From JBAZCO01 sp041654915 (GTDB lineage: Bacteria; Bacillota; Clostridia; Christensenellales; DTU072), in assembly GCA_041654915.1 (NCBI GenBank), contig JBAZCO010000092.1, positions 1 through 6,978 on the forward strand: a stretch of DNA of 6,978 nt. The letters are read 5' to 3'. The position numbers and the translations under genes are program-made. Shown here in pieces: positions 1-5,518 of the stretch. The notes below the pieces were generated by a model. That model saw only the letters and a list, made by a program, of their open reading frames with translations, was not told the DNA's origin and ran no database searches. Within the stretch, counting starts at the first letter, position 1. Every line of letters starts with the position of its first letter.

Positions 1-331
1 CTGCTTGGCTCATAAGTTTGGGAAGTTCGGAAAGTTCGATTTCGCATATCCACGCATTCATTGCATCCGTATTGATAAGTTCGGGGGCGTCCTCAAGCTC
101 CTCATTTACGGCTACAACTTTGCCGCCTACGGGAGAAAATATTTCCGACACCGCCTTCACACTCTCAACATCGCACAGCGCATCGCCTGCCAATAATATT
201 GTACCCAATTCGGGCAAGCCCACATATACAATATCGCCAAGCTCGCTTTGCGCATAATCGCTTATCCCTACTTTAACTTTGTTGCCGTCTACCTTTGCCC
301 ATTCGTGGGACTTGGAAAAATACAAACTCAT
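1..331 (-). CDS. gcvH: Glycine cleavage system H protein, lipoyl carrier (3' end off the window)
   Basis: My translation from the ATG at 331 gives 110 residues before the left edge; the family is usually about 125-130, so only the C-terminal helix region is missing. It opens with the family-typical SKSHEWAKV (residues 6-14), continues with the GISDYAQSELGDIVYVGLP stretch (22-40), and carries the lipoylation motif ESVKAVSE, with Lys59 as the expected lipoyl-lysine. In this family the lipoyl arm carries the aminomethyl group from the P protein to the T protein and then the reduced dithiol to dihydrolipoamide dehydrogenase, in the cytoplasm. The ATG overlaps the gcvT stop (ATGA, 331-328), and a GAGG ribosome site at 342-339 sits 7 nt upstream. 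Both argue for this start and for translational coupling to gcvT. No truncation or frameshift is visible in the part present. Confidence 0.96.
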   Translation of the reverse strand, partial: MSLYFSKSHEWAKVDGNKVKVGISDYAQSELGDIVYVGLPELGTILLAGDALCDVESVKAVSEIFSPVGGKVVAVNEELEDAPELINTDAMNAWICEIELSELPKLMSQA

Positions 332-1419
332 TTTTTTACCTCGCTGTTTTTATAATCAAAAGGCAGTTTTACCACCTTAAGTTTTAATTTTCTGCCCCGC
401 ACTTCGGCGGTAAGCTCGTTTTGCAAGCATTCACTTTTTACCCTAAGCACAGCTATTGCTTTGCCCATAGACGGAGAATATGTACCCGATGTAACATAGC
501 CCACTTCCTGCTCGCCGCTGTAAACTTTTGCGCCCTCTCGTGCAATGCCCTTATCAATAATTTCCGCTCCCGCTCGGGTATATACTTGCTCGCTTGCAAT
601 TAGTGCATCTTTGCCTACAAACTCCTCTTTTTGCAACTTGATTGCAAAGTTTAGTCCCACCTCTGTGATGAGTATATCCTCGCTAAGCTCGTGACCGTAT
701 AGCGGCATACCCGCCTCTAATCTTAGTGTATCCCTTGCACCCAGCCCTGCGGGGAGCAAGCCAAACTCTGCACCCGCCGAAAGTATGGTTTCGTAAAGTG
801 CTGTTGCGTCCTCGTTTTGGCAATACAGCTCAAAGCCGTCCTCGCCCGTATAGCCTGTGCGTGACAAGGTGCAAGCTATGCCACCCACATTCACATTGGT
901 AACAAAGGTGAAGTTTTTAATATTTATTACATTTTTATCTGCAATTTTGGCAAGAATACTTTGCGACATTTGCCCTTGGAGCGCAATGAGCGCTATATTG
1001 TCAGATTCGTCCTCAAACGCAACATCACCTACAAGACGGCTTTTTATCCAATCGGCATCCTTATCTTTATTGGATGCGTTGGCAACCACCATAAATTTTT
1101 CCCCGTTATAGCGGTATATAAGCACATCGTCTACCGCCCCGCCCCGTTCGTTGGGAATGAGGGTATAGCGCACCTGCCCATCCTTCATACCTCGGATATC
1201 GTTGGACAATAGACGGTTAAGAGCGATTTCGGCATCTTTGCCCGATACAAACAATTCGCCCATATGCGAAACATCAAACAGTCCTGCGCTTTGCCTTACC
1301 GCAAGATGCTCTTTTATAATGCCGCTTGGGTATTGAATTGGCAGCAGATAGCCTGCGAAATCTACAAGCGTACCGCCGTACTTGATATGTAAATCATACA
1401 AAGGGGTTTTACGAGGCAT
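328..1419 (-). CDS. gcvT: Aminomethyltransferase, glycine cleavage system T protein
   Basis: Complete 363-residue protein, the normal length for the family. The T protein transfers the methylene group from aminomethyl-lipoyl-H protein to tetrahydrofolate and releases ammonia. Visible signatures are AGLFDVSHMGE (residues 45-55), GGAVDDVLIYR (93-103, containing the expected catalytic Asp at 97 or 98), SRTGYTGEDGFELY (186-199, folate-site region) and GLGARDTLRLEAGMPLYGHE (225-244). The beta-barrel C-terminal domain follows from about residue 280 (REGAKVY, GYVTSGTYSPSMGKAIA). The start is supported by a strong GGGAGGG ribosome site at 1430-1424, 4 nt upstream, and by a promoter whose predicted transcript begins about 22 nt before the ATG. 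The TGA stop overlaps the gcvH start. The genes for the P proteins and the dihydrolipoamide dehydrogenase are not in the window. No key residue appears to be missing. Confidence 0.98.
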   Translation of the reverse strand: MPRKTPLYDLHIKYGGTLVDFAGYLLPIQYPSGIIKEHLAVRQSAGLFDVSHMGELFVSGKDAEIALNRLLSNDIRGMKDGQVRYTLIPNERGGAVDDVLIYRYNGEKFMVVANASNKDKDADWIKSRLVGDVAFEDESDNIALIALQGQMSQSILAKIADKNVINIKNFTFVTNVNVGGIACTLSRTGYTGEDGFELYCQNEDATALYETILSAGAEFGLLPAGLGARDTLRLEAGMPLYGHELSEDILITEVGLNFAIKLQKEEFVGKDALIASEQVYTRAGAEIIDKGIAREGAKVYSGEQEVGYVTSGTYSPSMGKAIAVLRVKSECLQNELTAEVRGRKLKLKVVKLPFDYKNSEVKK

Positions 1420-1447
1420 AGTTCCCTCCCAAAAAGATGCTAATTAT

Positions 1448-1476
1448 ATTGTATTATATTATAAACATTTTTGCAA
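1448..1476 (-). promoter_or_regulatory. Sigma-A type promoter of the gcvTH operon
   Basis: On the minus strand TTGCAA (1476-1471) is followed by 17 nt and then TACAAT (1453-1448), a good match to the housekeeping -35/-10 consensus at ideal spacing. Transcription would start near 1441, giving a leader of about 22 nt that contains only the ribosome binding site (GGGAGGG, 1430-1424). TATAAT-like hexamers also occur in the AT-rich spacer, so the exact -10 could differ. The leader is too short to hold a glycine riboswitch. Confidence 0.65.
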
Positions 1477-1494
1477 CGGTATATTTTATTACCG
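1477..1494. repeat. 5-8-5 inverted repeat abutting the gcvT -35 box
   Basis: CGGTA (1477-1481) and TACCG (1490-1494) form an inverted repeat with an 8 nt AT-rich centre directly upstream of the -35 hexamer. It could be an operator half-site pair, or simply an AT-rich upstream promoter element with chance symmetry. Five base pairs is little evidence, and no known regulator site is recognised. Confidence 0.3.
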
Positions 1495-1521
1495 CAAAGC
1501 CTAAAGATGCAAGTTGCCAAA

Positions 1522-1740
1522 GCAGCATAAGGGCTTAACCCAAACAACAAGGCACAGCCAAATAGCATAAGGCATAGCCCAAACAACAAAGCACAACCCA
1601 ATAGCATAAGGGCTTAGCCCAAACAACAAAGCACAAGCCCAATAGATAAGGGCTTAGCCCAAACAACAAAGCACAGCCAAATAGCATAACGGCTTAGCCC
1701 AAACAACAAGGTACAACCCAATAGCATAAGGGCTTAGCCA
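1522..1740. repeat. Tandem repeat array, about 5.5 copies of a 40 bp unit
   Basis: Successive copies start at 1522, 1562, 1601, 1642, 1681 and 1721 (lengths 40, 39, 41, 39, 40, and a partial of about 20). Each begins near AGCATAAGGGCTTAGCCC and continues with CAAACAACAAAGCACA. Copies differ by single-base changes and one-base indels. Most units contain GGGCTTAGCCC, which can pair as a 4 bp stem (GGGC/GCCC) with a 3 nt loop in either strand. The plus strand between the palindromes is almost purely A and C. Units have no spacers and are not a multiple of three in register, so this is neither a CRISPR array nor coding. It fills most of the 345 bp gap between pth and the gcvT promoter. No terminator with a T-tract is seen here. 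Confidence 0.93.
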
Positions 1741-1765
1741 AAATTGCCGTGCATCTATCAAGGGT

Positions 1766-2326
1766 TTAGCGTGAATTTACTTCTCGCATAAGTTTATCAA
1801 AATCTCTGTCTTTTATATATGCGCCAATTGACTTGGCTAGCGCATCAAACACTTCTTGAAAGCGCTCCTTATCCTCTTTTTTTATAGAGGATAGCACATA
1901 TTCTTTTTTGTCGTATTCTCCGCTGCCAATGCCAATGCGTATTCTTTTAAAGTTGTTGGTTTGCAGTTCCTCAATAATGCTTTTCATTCCGTTATGAGTA
2001 CCTGCGCCGCCCTCTGCACGCACCCTTACGGTAAATCGGTCTATGTCAAAGTCGTCAAACAGCACGATAAGCTCGCTAGGGGTTGCCTTGTGTTTTTGCA
2101 AAAGGCTCTTCACCGCCCTCCCGCTAAGGTTCATATATGTAAGAGGTTTGGCAAGCACAATCTTTTCTCCGCCTCGGGAGAATGTGGAGGTCAAGGAGGA
2201 ACACTCCGCCTTTTTTATCTTTTTACCCAAACTCTCGGCAAGCCGCTCCACCGCCATATATCCCATATTGTGAAAGGTGTTTGCATACTCCTCTGTGGGA
2301 TTGCCAAGACCTACTATTATCAACAT
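1766..2326 (-). CDS. pth: Peptidyl-tRNA hydrolase
   Basis: A 186-residue protein, usual for bacterial Pth, which cleaves the ester bond of peptidyl-tRNAs that drop off stalled ribosomes and so recycles tRNA in the cytoplasm. Counting from the ATG at 2326, it shows GLGNP (6-10), FHNMGY with the catalytic His at 19, KPLTYMNLSG with Asn66, LFDDFDI with Asp91, and GGAGTHNGMKSI with Asn112; these correspond to His20, Asn68, Asp93 and Asn114 of the E. coli enzyme. The frame is open to a TTG two codons upstream (2332), but that codon lies only 3 nt from the ribosome site, whereas the ATG lies 9 nt away and gives the family-typical MLIIVGLGNP start. A 99 nt gap separates it from tadA upstream with no clear promoter, so it may be co-transcribed with tadA. 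THNG replaces the more common GHNG. Confidence 0.97.
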   Translation of the reverse strand: MLIIVGLGNPTEEYANTFHNMGYMAVERLAESLGKKIKKAECSSLTSTFSRGGEKIVLAKPLTYMNLSGRAVKSLLQKHKATPSELIVLFDDFDIDRFTVRVRAEGGAGTHNGMKSIIEELQTNNFKRIRIGIGSGEYDKKEYVLSSIKKEDKERFQEVFDALAKSIGAYIKDRDFDKLMREVNSR

Positions 2327-2335
2327 TGCCAATAG

Positions 2336-2343
2336 CTCCTTTT
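2336..2343 (-). promoter_or_regulatory. Ribosome binding site that decides the pth start
   Basis: AAAAGGAG (2343-2336) lies 9 nt before the ATG at 2326 but only 3 nt before an in-frame TTG at 2332. The spacing favours the ATG and shortens the longest open frame by two codons. Confidence 0.75.
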
Positions 2344-2425
2344 AAGCTCTAATCTATGATAATTTTTCTCGCTATTTTCGCCCTTGCATCTAATATTAGT
2401 TATTATCGTGTTGTTTTTCCTCGTG

Positions 2426-2881
2426 CTACTTTTTTCCCCTTTTGCCTTGGAAAAACTCGCTCAAAATTTTTCCGCATTCTTTTTCAAGTATGCCGCCCTC
2501 GCTTTGCAACCTGTGGTTTAGCCTTGCGTCCCCCGTGATGTTATATAGGGTATCTACCGCACCCGCCTTATAGTCTTTTGCGCCGTAATAAAGTTTGTCT
2601 ATCCTTGCATTCACCAACGCCCCAGCGCACATTGGGCAAGGCTCTAATGTGACGAACATTTCACAGCCGTCCAAGTACCAATTGTTTAGCTTTTCCGATG
2701 CCTTTGCTATTGCCTCAATCTCTGCGTGAGCGGTGGCGTTTTGCTTTTTTTCCTTTTGATTGTATGCCCTAGCGATAATTTCGCCGTCCTTTACTATTAT
2801 TGCGCCCACGGGAACTTCGTCTGATTCTGCCGCCTTTCTTGCTTCTAGCAAAGCTTCTCTCATATATCGTACTTTGTCCAT
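2426..2881 (-). CDS. tadA: tRNA-specific adenosine deaminase
   Basis: A 151-residue zinc deaminase of the cytidine-deaminase fold. TadA converts adenosine 34 to inosine in the anticodon of tRNA-Arg(ACG), allowing one tRNA to read CGU, CGC and CGA. The zinc motif is complete: AHAE (51-54, His52 ligand and Glu54 proton shuttle) and PCPMCAG (81-87, Cys82 and Cys85 ligands). VPVGAIIV (23-30) and NARIDKLYYGAKD (91-103) fit TadA rather than cytidine or guanine deaminases. The start at 2881 is preferred because residues YMREALLEARKA align with the N terminus of Bacillus TadA. An alternative ATG at 2863 would give an ATGA overlap with the preceding stop but would lose that stretch. It overlaps the M14 peptidase gene by 22 bp, so the two are almost certainly co-transcribed. 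The stop is TAG. No strong ribosome site is visible, consistent with coupled translation. Confidence 0.96.
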   Translation of the reverse strand: MDKVRYMREALLEARKAAESDEVPVGAIIVKDGEIIARAYNQKEKKQNATAHAEIEAIAKASEKLNNWYLDGCEMFVTLEPCPMCAGALVNARIDKLYYGAKDYKAGAVDTLYNITGDARLNHRLQSEGGILEKECGKILSEFFQGKRGKK

Positions 2882-3690
2882 AATTCTTTACCTATCTCAG
2901 CAAGCAGTTCTAGTGAGCCGCTGTGTTGTTTTATCAATGCCGGAAGTTCTTTTTCGGGATACGGATGCGAAAAACTATCCTTACCCACCTCTACGGTAAG
3001 CCCTAGCCGCCCTGTGGACTTGGTCCAATAATCCTTTATTCCGCCCGCCGAGTGCCGTGTTTCTTTAAGGGTATAGCCCAAAAAGTTTGCATATTTATCC
3101 GCATATTCTTGGTAGCGGTTGTCCTCTCTAAAGCCAAAGTATATTTCCTCGCCCTTGCTGTGGTAGGCTACCACTAGGGCATACTTGGTTTTTTTCAAAA
3201 GGTTTACCACGGCTTGCGTTTCCGTTTCACTGTTTGGAGCAGCGCCTATATAGCTTTCCGATGCAGGGACTTCTACATTTTCTCGCCCCTCGCCCCAGCC
3301 CGCATCAAAGTTGACATTGATATCCACGCCCCGTATGTTTGCCTTCCAAAGCGAAAAGTTGTCGCTGCCGTTTAGATTGATAAGATAATCCCGCTGTTTG
3401 ATGCGGAGCGGCAGGGAGTTTATACCGTTTTTAGCAAGCATAACCCCATCAATGTTGAGGGCAGGTATGCAGTCTATGGGGTGTTTGCCCCTATATTCTC
3501 CAAATAAGTTAAGCAAAAGCGGTGTGGTGATATGCTCCCGTGCGTGCACGCTGCCAATTAGCAATATGCGTGCCTCACCCTTACCCTTAGATAGGAGGGG
3601 AATGTCATACCCCAAGGAAGTTTTTCCGATATTCCTTAAAAAACCGCCCGTTTTTACACATTTATTTATCAAATCTTTATAGCTTTTCAT
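2860..3690 (-). CDS. M14-family zinc carboxypeptidase, probable gamma-D-glutamyl-diamino acid (murein peptide) peptidase
   Basis: A 276-residue protein with the full M14 metallopeptidase signature: HAREH (49-53) supplies zinc ligands His49 and Glu52, AYHSKGEE (175-182) supplies the third ligand His177, and LTVEVG (231-236) carries the expected catalytic Glu234. RGVDINVNFDAGWGEG (120-135) is the substrate-carboxylate region; the usual NRNF-like arginine position reads NVNF, which I believe occurs in the subfamily that cuts gamma-D-Glu-diaminopimelate peptides (MpaA/ENP1-like). There is no signal peptide or membrane segment, so it is expected to be cytoplasmic, which fits turnover of imported murein peptides. 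The substrate is inference; other M14 activities remain possible. The ATG at 3690 has no recognisable ribosome site, and no better start follows before residue 84. It lies 28 bp beyond a tandem repeat array and overlaps tadA by 22 bp. Confidence 0.88.
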   Translation of the reverse strand: MKSYKDLINKCVKTGGFLRNIGKTSLGYDIPLLSKGKGEARILLIGSVHAREHITTPLLLNLFGEYRGKHPIDCIPALNIDGVMLAKNGINSLPLRIKQRDYLINLNGSDNFSLWKANIRGVDINVNFDAGWGEGRENVEVPASESYIGAAPNSETETQAVVNLLKKTKYALVVAYHSKGEEIYFGFREDNRYQEYADKYANFLGYTLKETRHSAGGIKDYWTKSTGRLGLTVEVGKDSFSHPYPEKELPALIKQHSGSLELLAEIGKELWTKYDI

Positions 3691-3699
3691 ACTATTAAG

Positions 3700-3728
3700 A
3701 TATTATTTACTTTTGGCACTTGTGATAA
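3700..3728 (-). promoter_or_regulatory. Candidate promoter for the M14 peptidase-tadA-(pth) unit
   Basis: Minus-strand TTATCA (3728-3723), a 17 nt spacer and TAATAT (3705-3700) resemble a weak housekeeping promoter. The -35 element lies inside the first unit of the tandem array, and the predicted start near 3693 would leave almost no leader before the ATG at 3690. That would agree with the missing ribosome site but is weak evidence in AT-rich DNA. Confidence 0.25.
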
Positions 3729-3987
3729 CCCCTGTGTTTTTGACATATAGCTATCTAAGCCGTTTTGCGATATAAGGTTGTGAGTGTCTTTGCCGTTTAC
3801 TTGTGATAACCCCTGTGTTTTTCACATATAGCTATCTAAGCCGTTTTGCGATACAAGGGTTGTGAGTGTCTTTTGTCTTTTACTTGTAATAACCCGTGTT
3901 GTTTTTGACATACAGCTATTCAAGCCGTTTTGCGATATAAGGGTTGTGAGTGTCTTTGCCGTTTACTTGTGATAACCCGTGTTGTTT
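3718..3987. repeat. Tandem repeat array, about 3.3 copies of an 81-83 bp unit, running into rlmH
   Basis: Units start at 3718, 3799, 3882 and 3965 (lengths 81, 83, 83, and a partial of 23), each opening with ACTTGTGATAACCC or a one-base variant. The shared body includes ATAGCTAT (an 8 bp palindrome, altered in the third unit), AAGCCGTTTTGCGATA and TTGTGAGTGTCTTT. Units 1 and 2 read CCCCTGTG where units 3 and 4 read CCCGTGTTG, so neighbouring units are the most alike. The fourth, partial unit is the 3' end of rlmH: it encodes the last seven residues, NNTGYHK, and part of the stop. The array fills the 272 bp between rlmH and the M14 gene. GGGTT and AACCC at opposite ends of the unit junctions could pair in RNA, but no T-tract terminator follows. 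There are no spacers and no continuous reading frame, so it is neither CRISPR nor coding. Confidence 0.93.
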
Positions 3988-4418
3988 ATTATCGCAAAGG
4001 CACGGTATATCTGCTCGGCAAGAATTATCCTAATCAACCTATGGGGGTAGGTTATATTTCCAAAAGAAATCCGCTTGCTTGCAGCATTTTTAACTTCGTC
4101 ACTCACCCCGTGTGAGCCGCCTATTATAAAGGTAAATTCGGAGTTGCCCCTTGCGGCACTTTGGTCTATTAGTTGGGCAAACCCCTCACTAGACAAGGGT
4201 TCGCCCCCTATATCTAGAAGTATTGCCGCTCCCTTTATTTTCTTTAATATTTCTTTGCCTTCGGCGGCTTTTTGCACTTCTATACTGCCCGCCGCCTCGG
4301 GGATTTCGCAAACGCTAAATGAACAAAAGCGGGACAGCCTTTTTTCATACTCTGCAAAAGCCTCTACCCAATAATTTTCTTTAAGCTTTCCCACGGCCGC
4401 TATATTAATTCTTATCAC
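3963..4418 (-). CDS. rlmH: 23S rRNA (pseudouridine1915-N3)-methyltransferase RlmH
   Basis: A 151-residue SPOUT-class methyltransferase (family usually 155-160) that methylates N3 of pseudouridine 1915 in helix 69 of 23S rRNA on assembled 70S ribosomes, using S-adenosylmethionine. Visible marks are INIAAVGKLKENYW at the N terminus, LLDIGGEPLSSEGFA, FIIGGSHGVSDEV (the trefoil-knot cofactor loop), FGNITYPHRL, and the C terminus EQIYRAF...YHK. The frame is open upstream to an ATG at 4499, but homology begins at the GTG at 4418, giving M(V)IRINIAAVGK; the 27 extra residues would lie entirely inside the CPBP gene. The GTG overlaps the CPBP stop as GTGA (4418-4415), so translation is probably coupled; the local ribosome site is poor. 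The last seven codons and the stop lie within the tandem array that follows. The gene family usually keeps a YH[KR] tail, which is intact. Confidence 0.96.
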   Translation of the reverse strand: MIRINIAAVGKLKENYWVEAFAEYEKRLSRFCSFSVCEIPEAAGSIEVQKAAEGKEILKKIKGAAILLDIGGEPLSSEGFAQLIDQSAARGNSEFTFIIGGSHGVSDEVKNAASKRISFGNITYPHRLIRIILAEQIYRAFAIINNTGYHK

Positions 4419-5494
4419 CGCCACAGCCCCCAAAGGAAGGTAAAGTAAGTGACCGCCGCCATACTTAAAACAGCGCAATACAGTAGCGCATACTCCCACT
4501 TTTTGGGCTTGCTTTGAACTGCAACAGGCTCTAAAATGTGAATGACAGGCTCGGCAGGCTGTCTAGCGCCGTTTGTGCCGTAGATGTCATCAAACGACAT
4601 CTGTGTTCGGGGTCGAACTACAACAGATTGAGGCGCAAAATGTGAGGGCTGGACTTCTTGCGGATACAGGGCTTGGCGGTTTTTTGCGTTTATTGCCGCA
4701 TATTTTTTAAGGATAAAAACTATCAATCCCGCCGCTAAAGCGTAGCTAAAGAGGGTAAAGAGCGGATTCCAACCGAGCAGCGCATAAAAGCCGTCGGAGA
4801 AATACCCAAAACCGCCCTGTTGTTGCCCGCTATATTGAAGCAAGGTGATGAGAAAGTTGTTCATAAAGTGAACAATCATACAGGGTATGATGCTTGCGCC
4901 CTTTACCGCCATATATGCCATCACCAATCCGCCAAACATTGTGGGGGTGAGTTGTGCGACATTTTGGTGGAGTAAACCAAAAATCACACCCACCAAAATT
5001 ATTTTTTTGTTATCGTTTTTTTCCTCGGCAAAGACGGCAAGCAGTAGCCCTCTGTCGGCAAACTCCTCAAATATTGCAGGGAGCATTGCCGAAGTGATTA
5101 TTTCAAGAATTAGCACTTCGGGGGAGCTGAATATTGTGCCGGGTGCGCTAACATAAGTAAAGCCAAGTGAATTGAGTGTCACATACCAAAATGACGATAT
5201 CCCCGTGTTCAAGTAGAATACAAGCAAGCCAATAACCACGGCAAGCAGCCACGAAATTGGGGGTATTTTAGTATTAAGGCGAAAATCTTTAACAAGCGTT
5301 AGCGAATCTTTGGATATAAAAGCACGATACAGCAGGTAAGGAACAAGTCCCAAACAGCCCACTTGGAATACAAAGCTGAACAGCCAACCCGAAATATTAT
5401 CGGAAAAAGGAACATAGCTAAACACTATCCTAAACAATTGCAGGCTGATTACCGATATGAGAAAAATTCCCGATAGTTTGAAAGTTCTTGACAT
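4415..5494 (-). CDS. CPBP-family intramembrane protease-like protein with a C-terminal linker and extra helix
   Basis: A 359-residue polytopic membrane protein of the CPBP (Abi, Rce1-like) family. The conserved motifs are present: EEFADR (143-148, the EExxxR motif), FGLLH (172-176) and HFMNN (209-213). In characterised relatives these residues form the active site of a glutamate-dependent membrane protease, but the substrate here is unknown. Hydrophobic stretches at about 7-27, 36-56, 81-105, 127-142, 165-180, 183-216 and 245-263 form the core. An unusual hydrophilic, Pro/Gln-rich linker (about 265-335) and one last helix (about 337-356) follow, ending in WGLWR. The start is set by AGGGAG at 5505-5500, 5 nt upstream of the ATG. 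It lies 24 nt after the second CPBP gene and overlaps rlmH by 4 nt, so all are likely one operon. Bacteriocin self-immunity, membrane-protein processing or signalling are all possible; I cannot choose. Confidence 0.9.
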   Translation of the reverse strand: MSRTFKLSGIFLISVISLQLFRIVFSYVPFSDNISGWLFSFVFQVGCLGLVPYLLYRAFISKDSLTLVKDFRLNTKIPPISWLLAVVIGLLVFYLNTGISSFWYVTLNSLGFTYVSAPGTIFSSPEVLILEIITSAMLPAIFEEFADRGLLLAVFAEEKNDNKKIILVGVIFGLLHQNVAQLTPTMFGGLVMAYMAVKGASIIPCMIVHFMNNFLITLLQYSGQQQGGFGYFSDGFYALLGWNPLFTLFSYALAAGLIVFILKKYAAINAKNRQALYPQEVQPSHFAPQSVVVRPRTQMSFDDIYGTNGARQPAEPVIHILEPVAVQSKPKKWEYALLYCAVLSMAAVTYFTFLWGLWR

Positions 5495-5518
5495 AACAGC
5501 TCCCTAAAAAAGAGTTTT

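Noticed and set aside
18..257. Plus-strand open frames opposite gcvH
   Set aside because: They are shadows of gcvH on the other strand, with biased Ser/Thr composition typical of antisense frames.
1420..1521. Glycine riboswitch upstream of gcvT
   Set aside because: The promoter leaves a leader of only about 22 nt, and no paired aptamer structure is apparent in the upstream DNA.
1522..1740. CRISPR-like appearance of the 40 bp repeats
   Set aside because: Units are directly contiguous with no unique spacers, vary in sequence, and no cas gene is present.
1741..1765. Rho-independent terminator after pth
   Set aside because: The sequence has small GGGC/GCCC palindromes in the array but no stem followed by a T-run on the minus strand.
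1961..2335. 124-residue plus-strand open frame opposite pth
   Set aside because: It lies wholly antisense to a confidently identified gene, has no recognisable motif and no ribosome site that I can see.
2390..2399. CTAATATTAG palindrome between tadA and pth as an operator
   Set aside because: A 10 bp palindrome of AT-rich sequence is not rare here, no convincing promoter lies next to it, and no known regulator site is recognised.
3718..3987. CRISPR or coding-repeat interpretation of the 81-83 bp array
   Set aside because: There are no spacers, and unit lengths of 81 and 83 break any reading frame; only the last partial unit is coding, as the end of rlmH.
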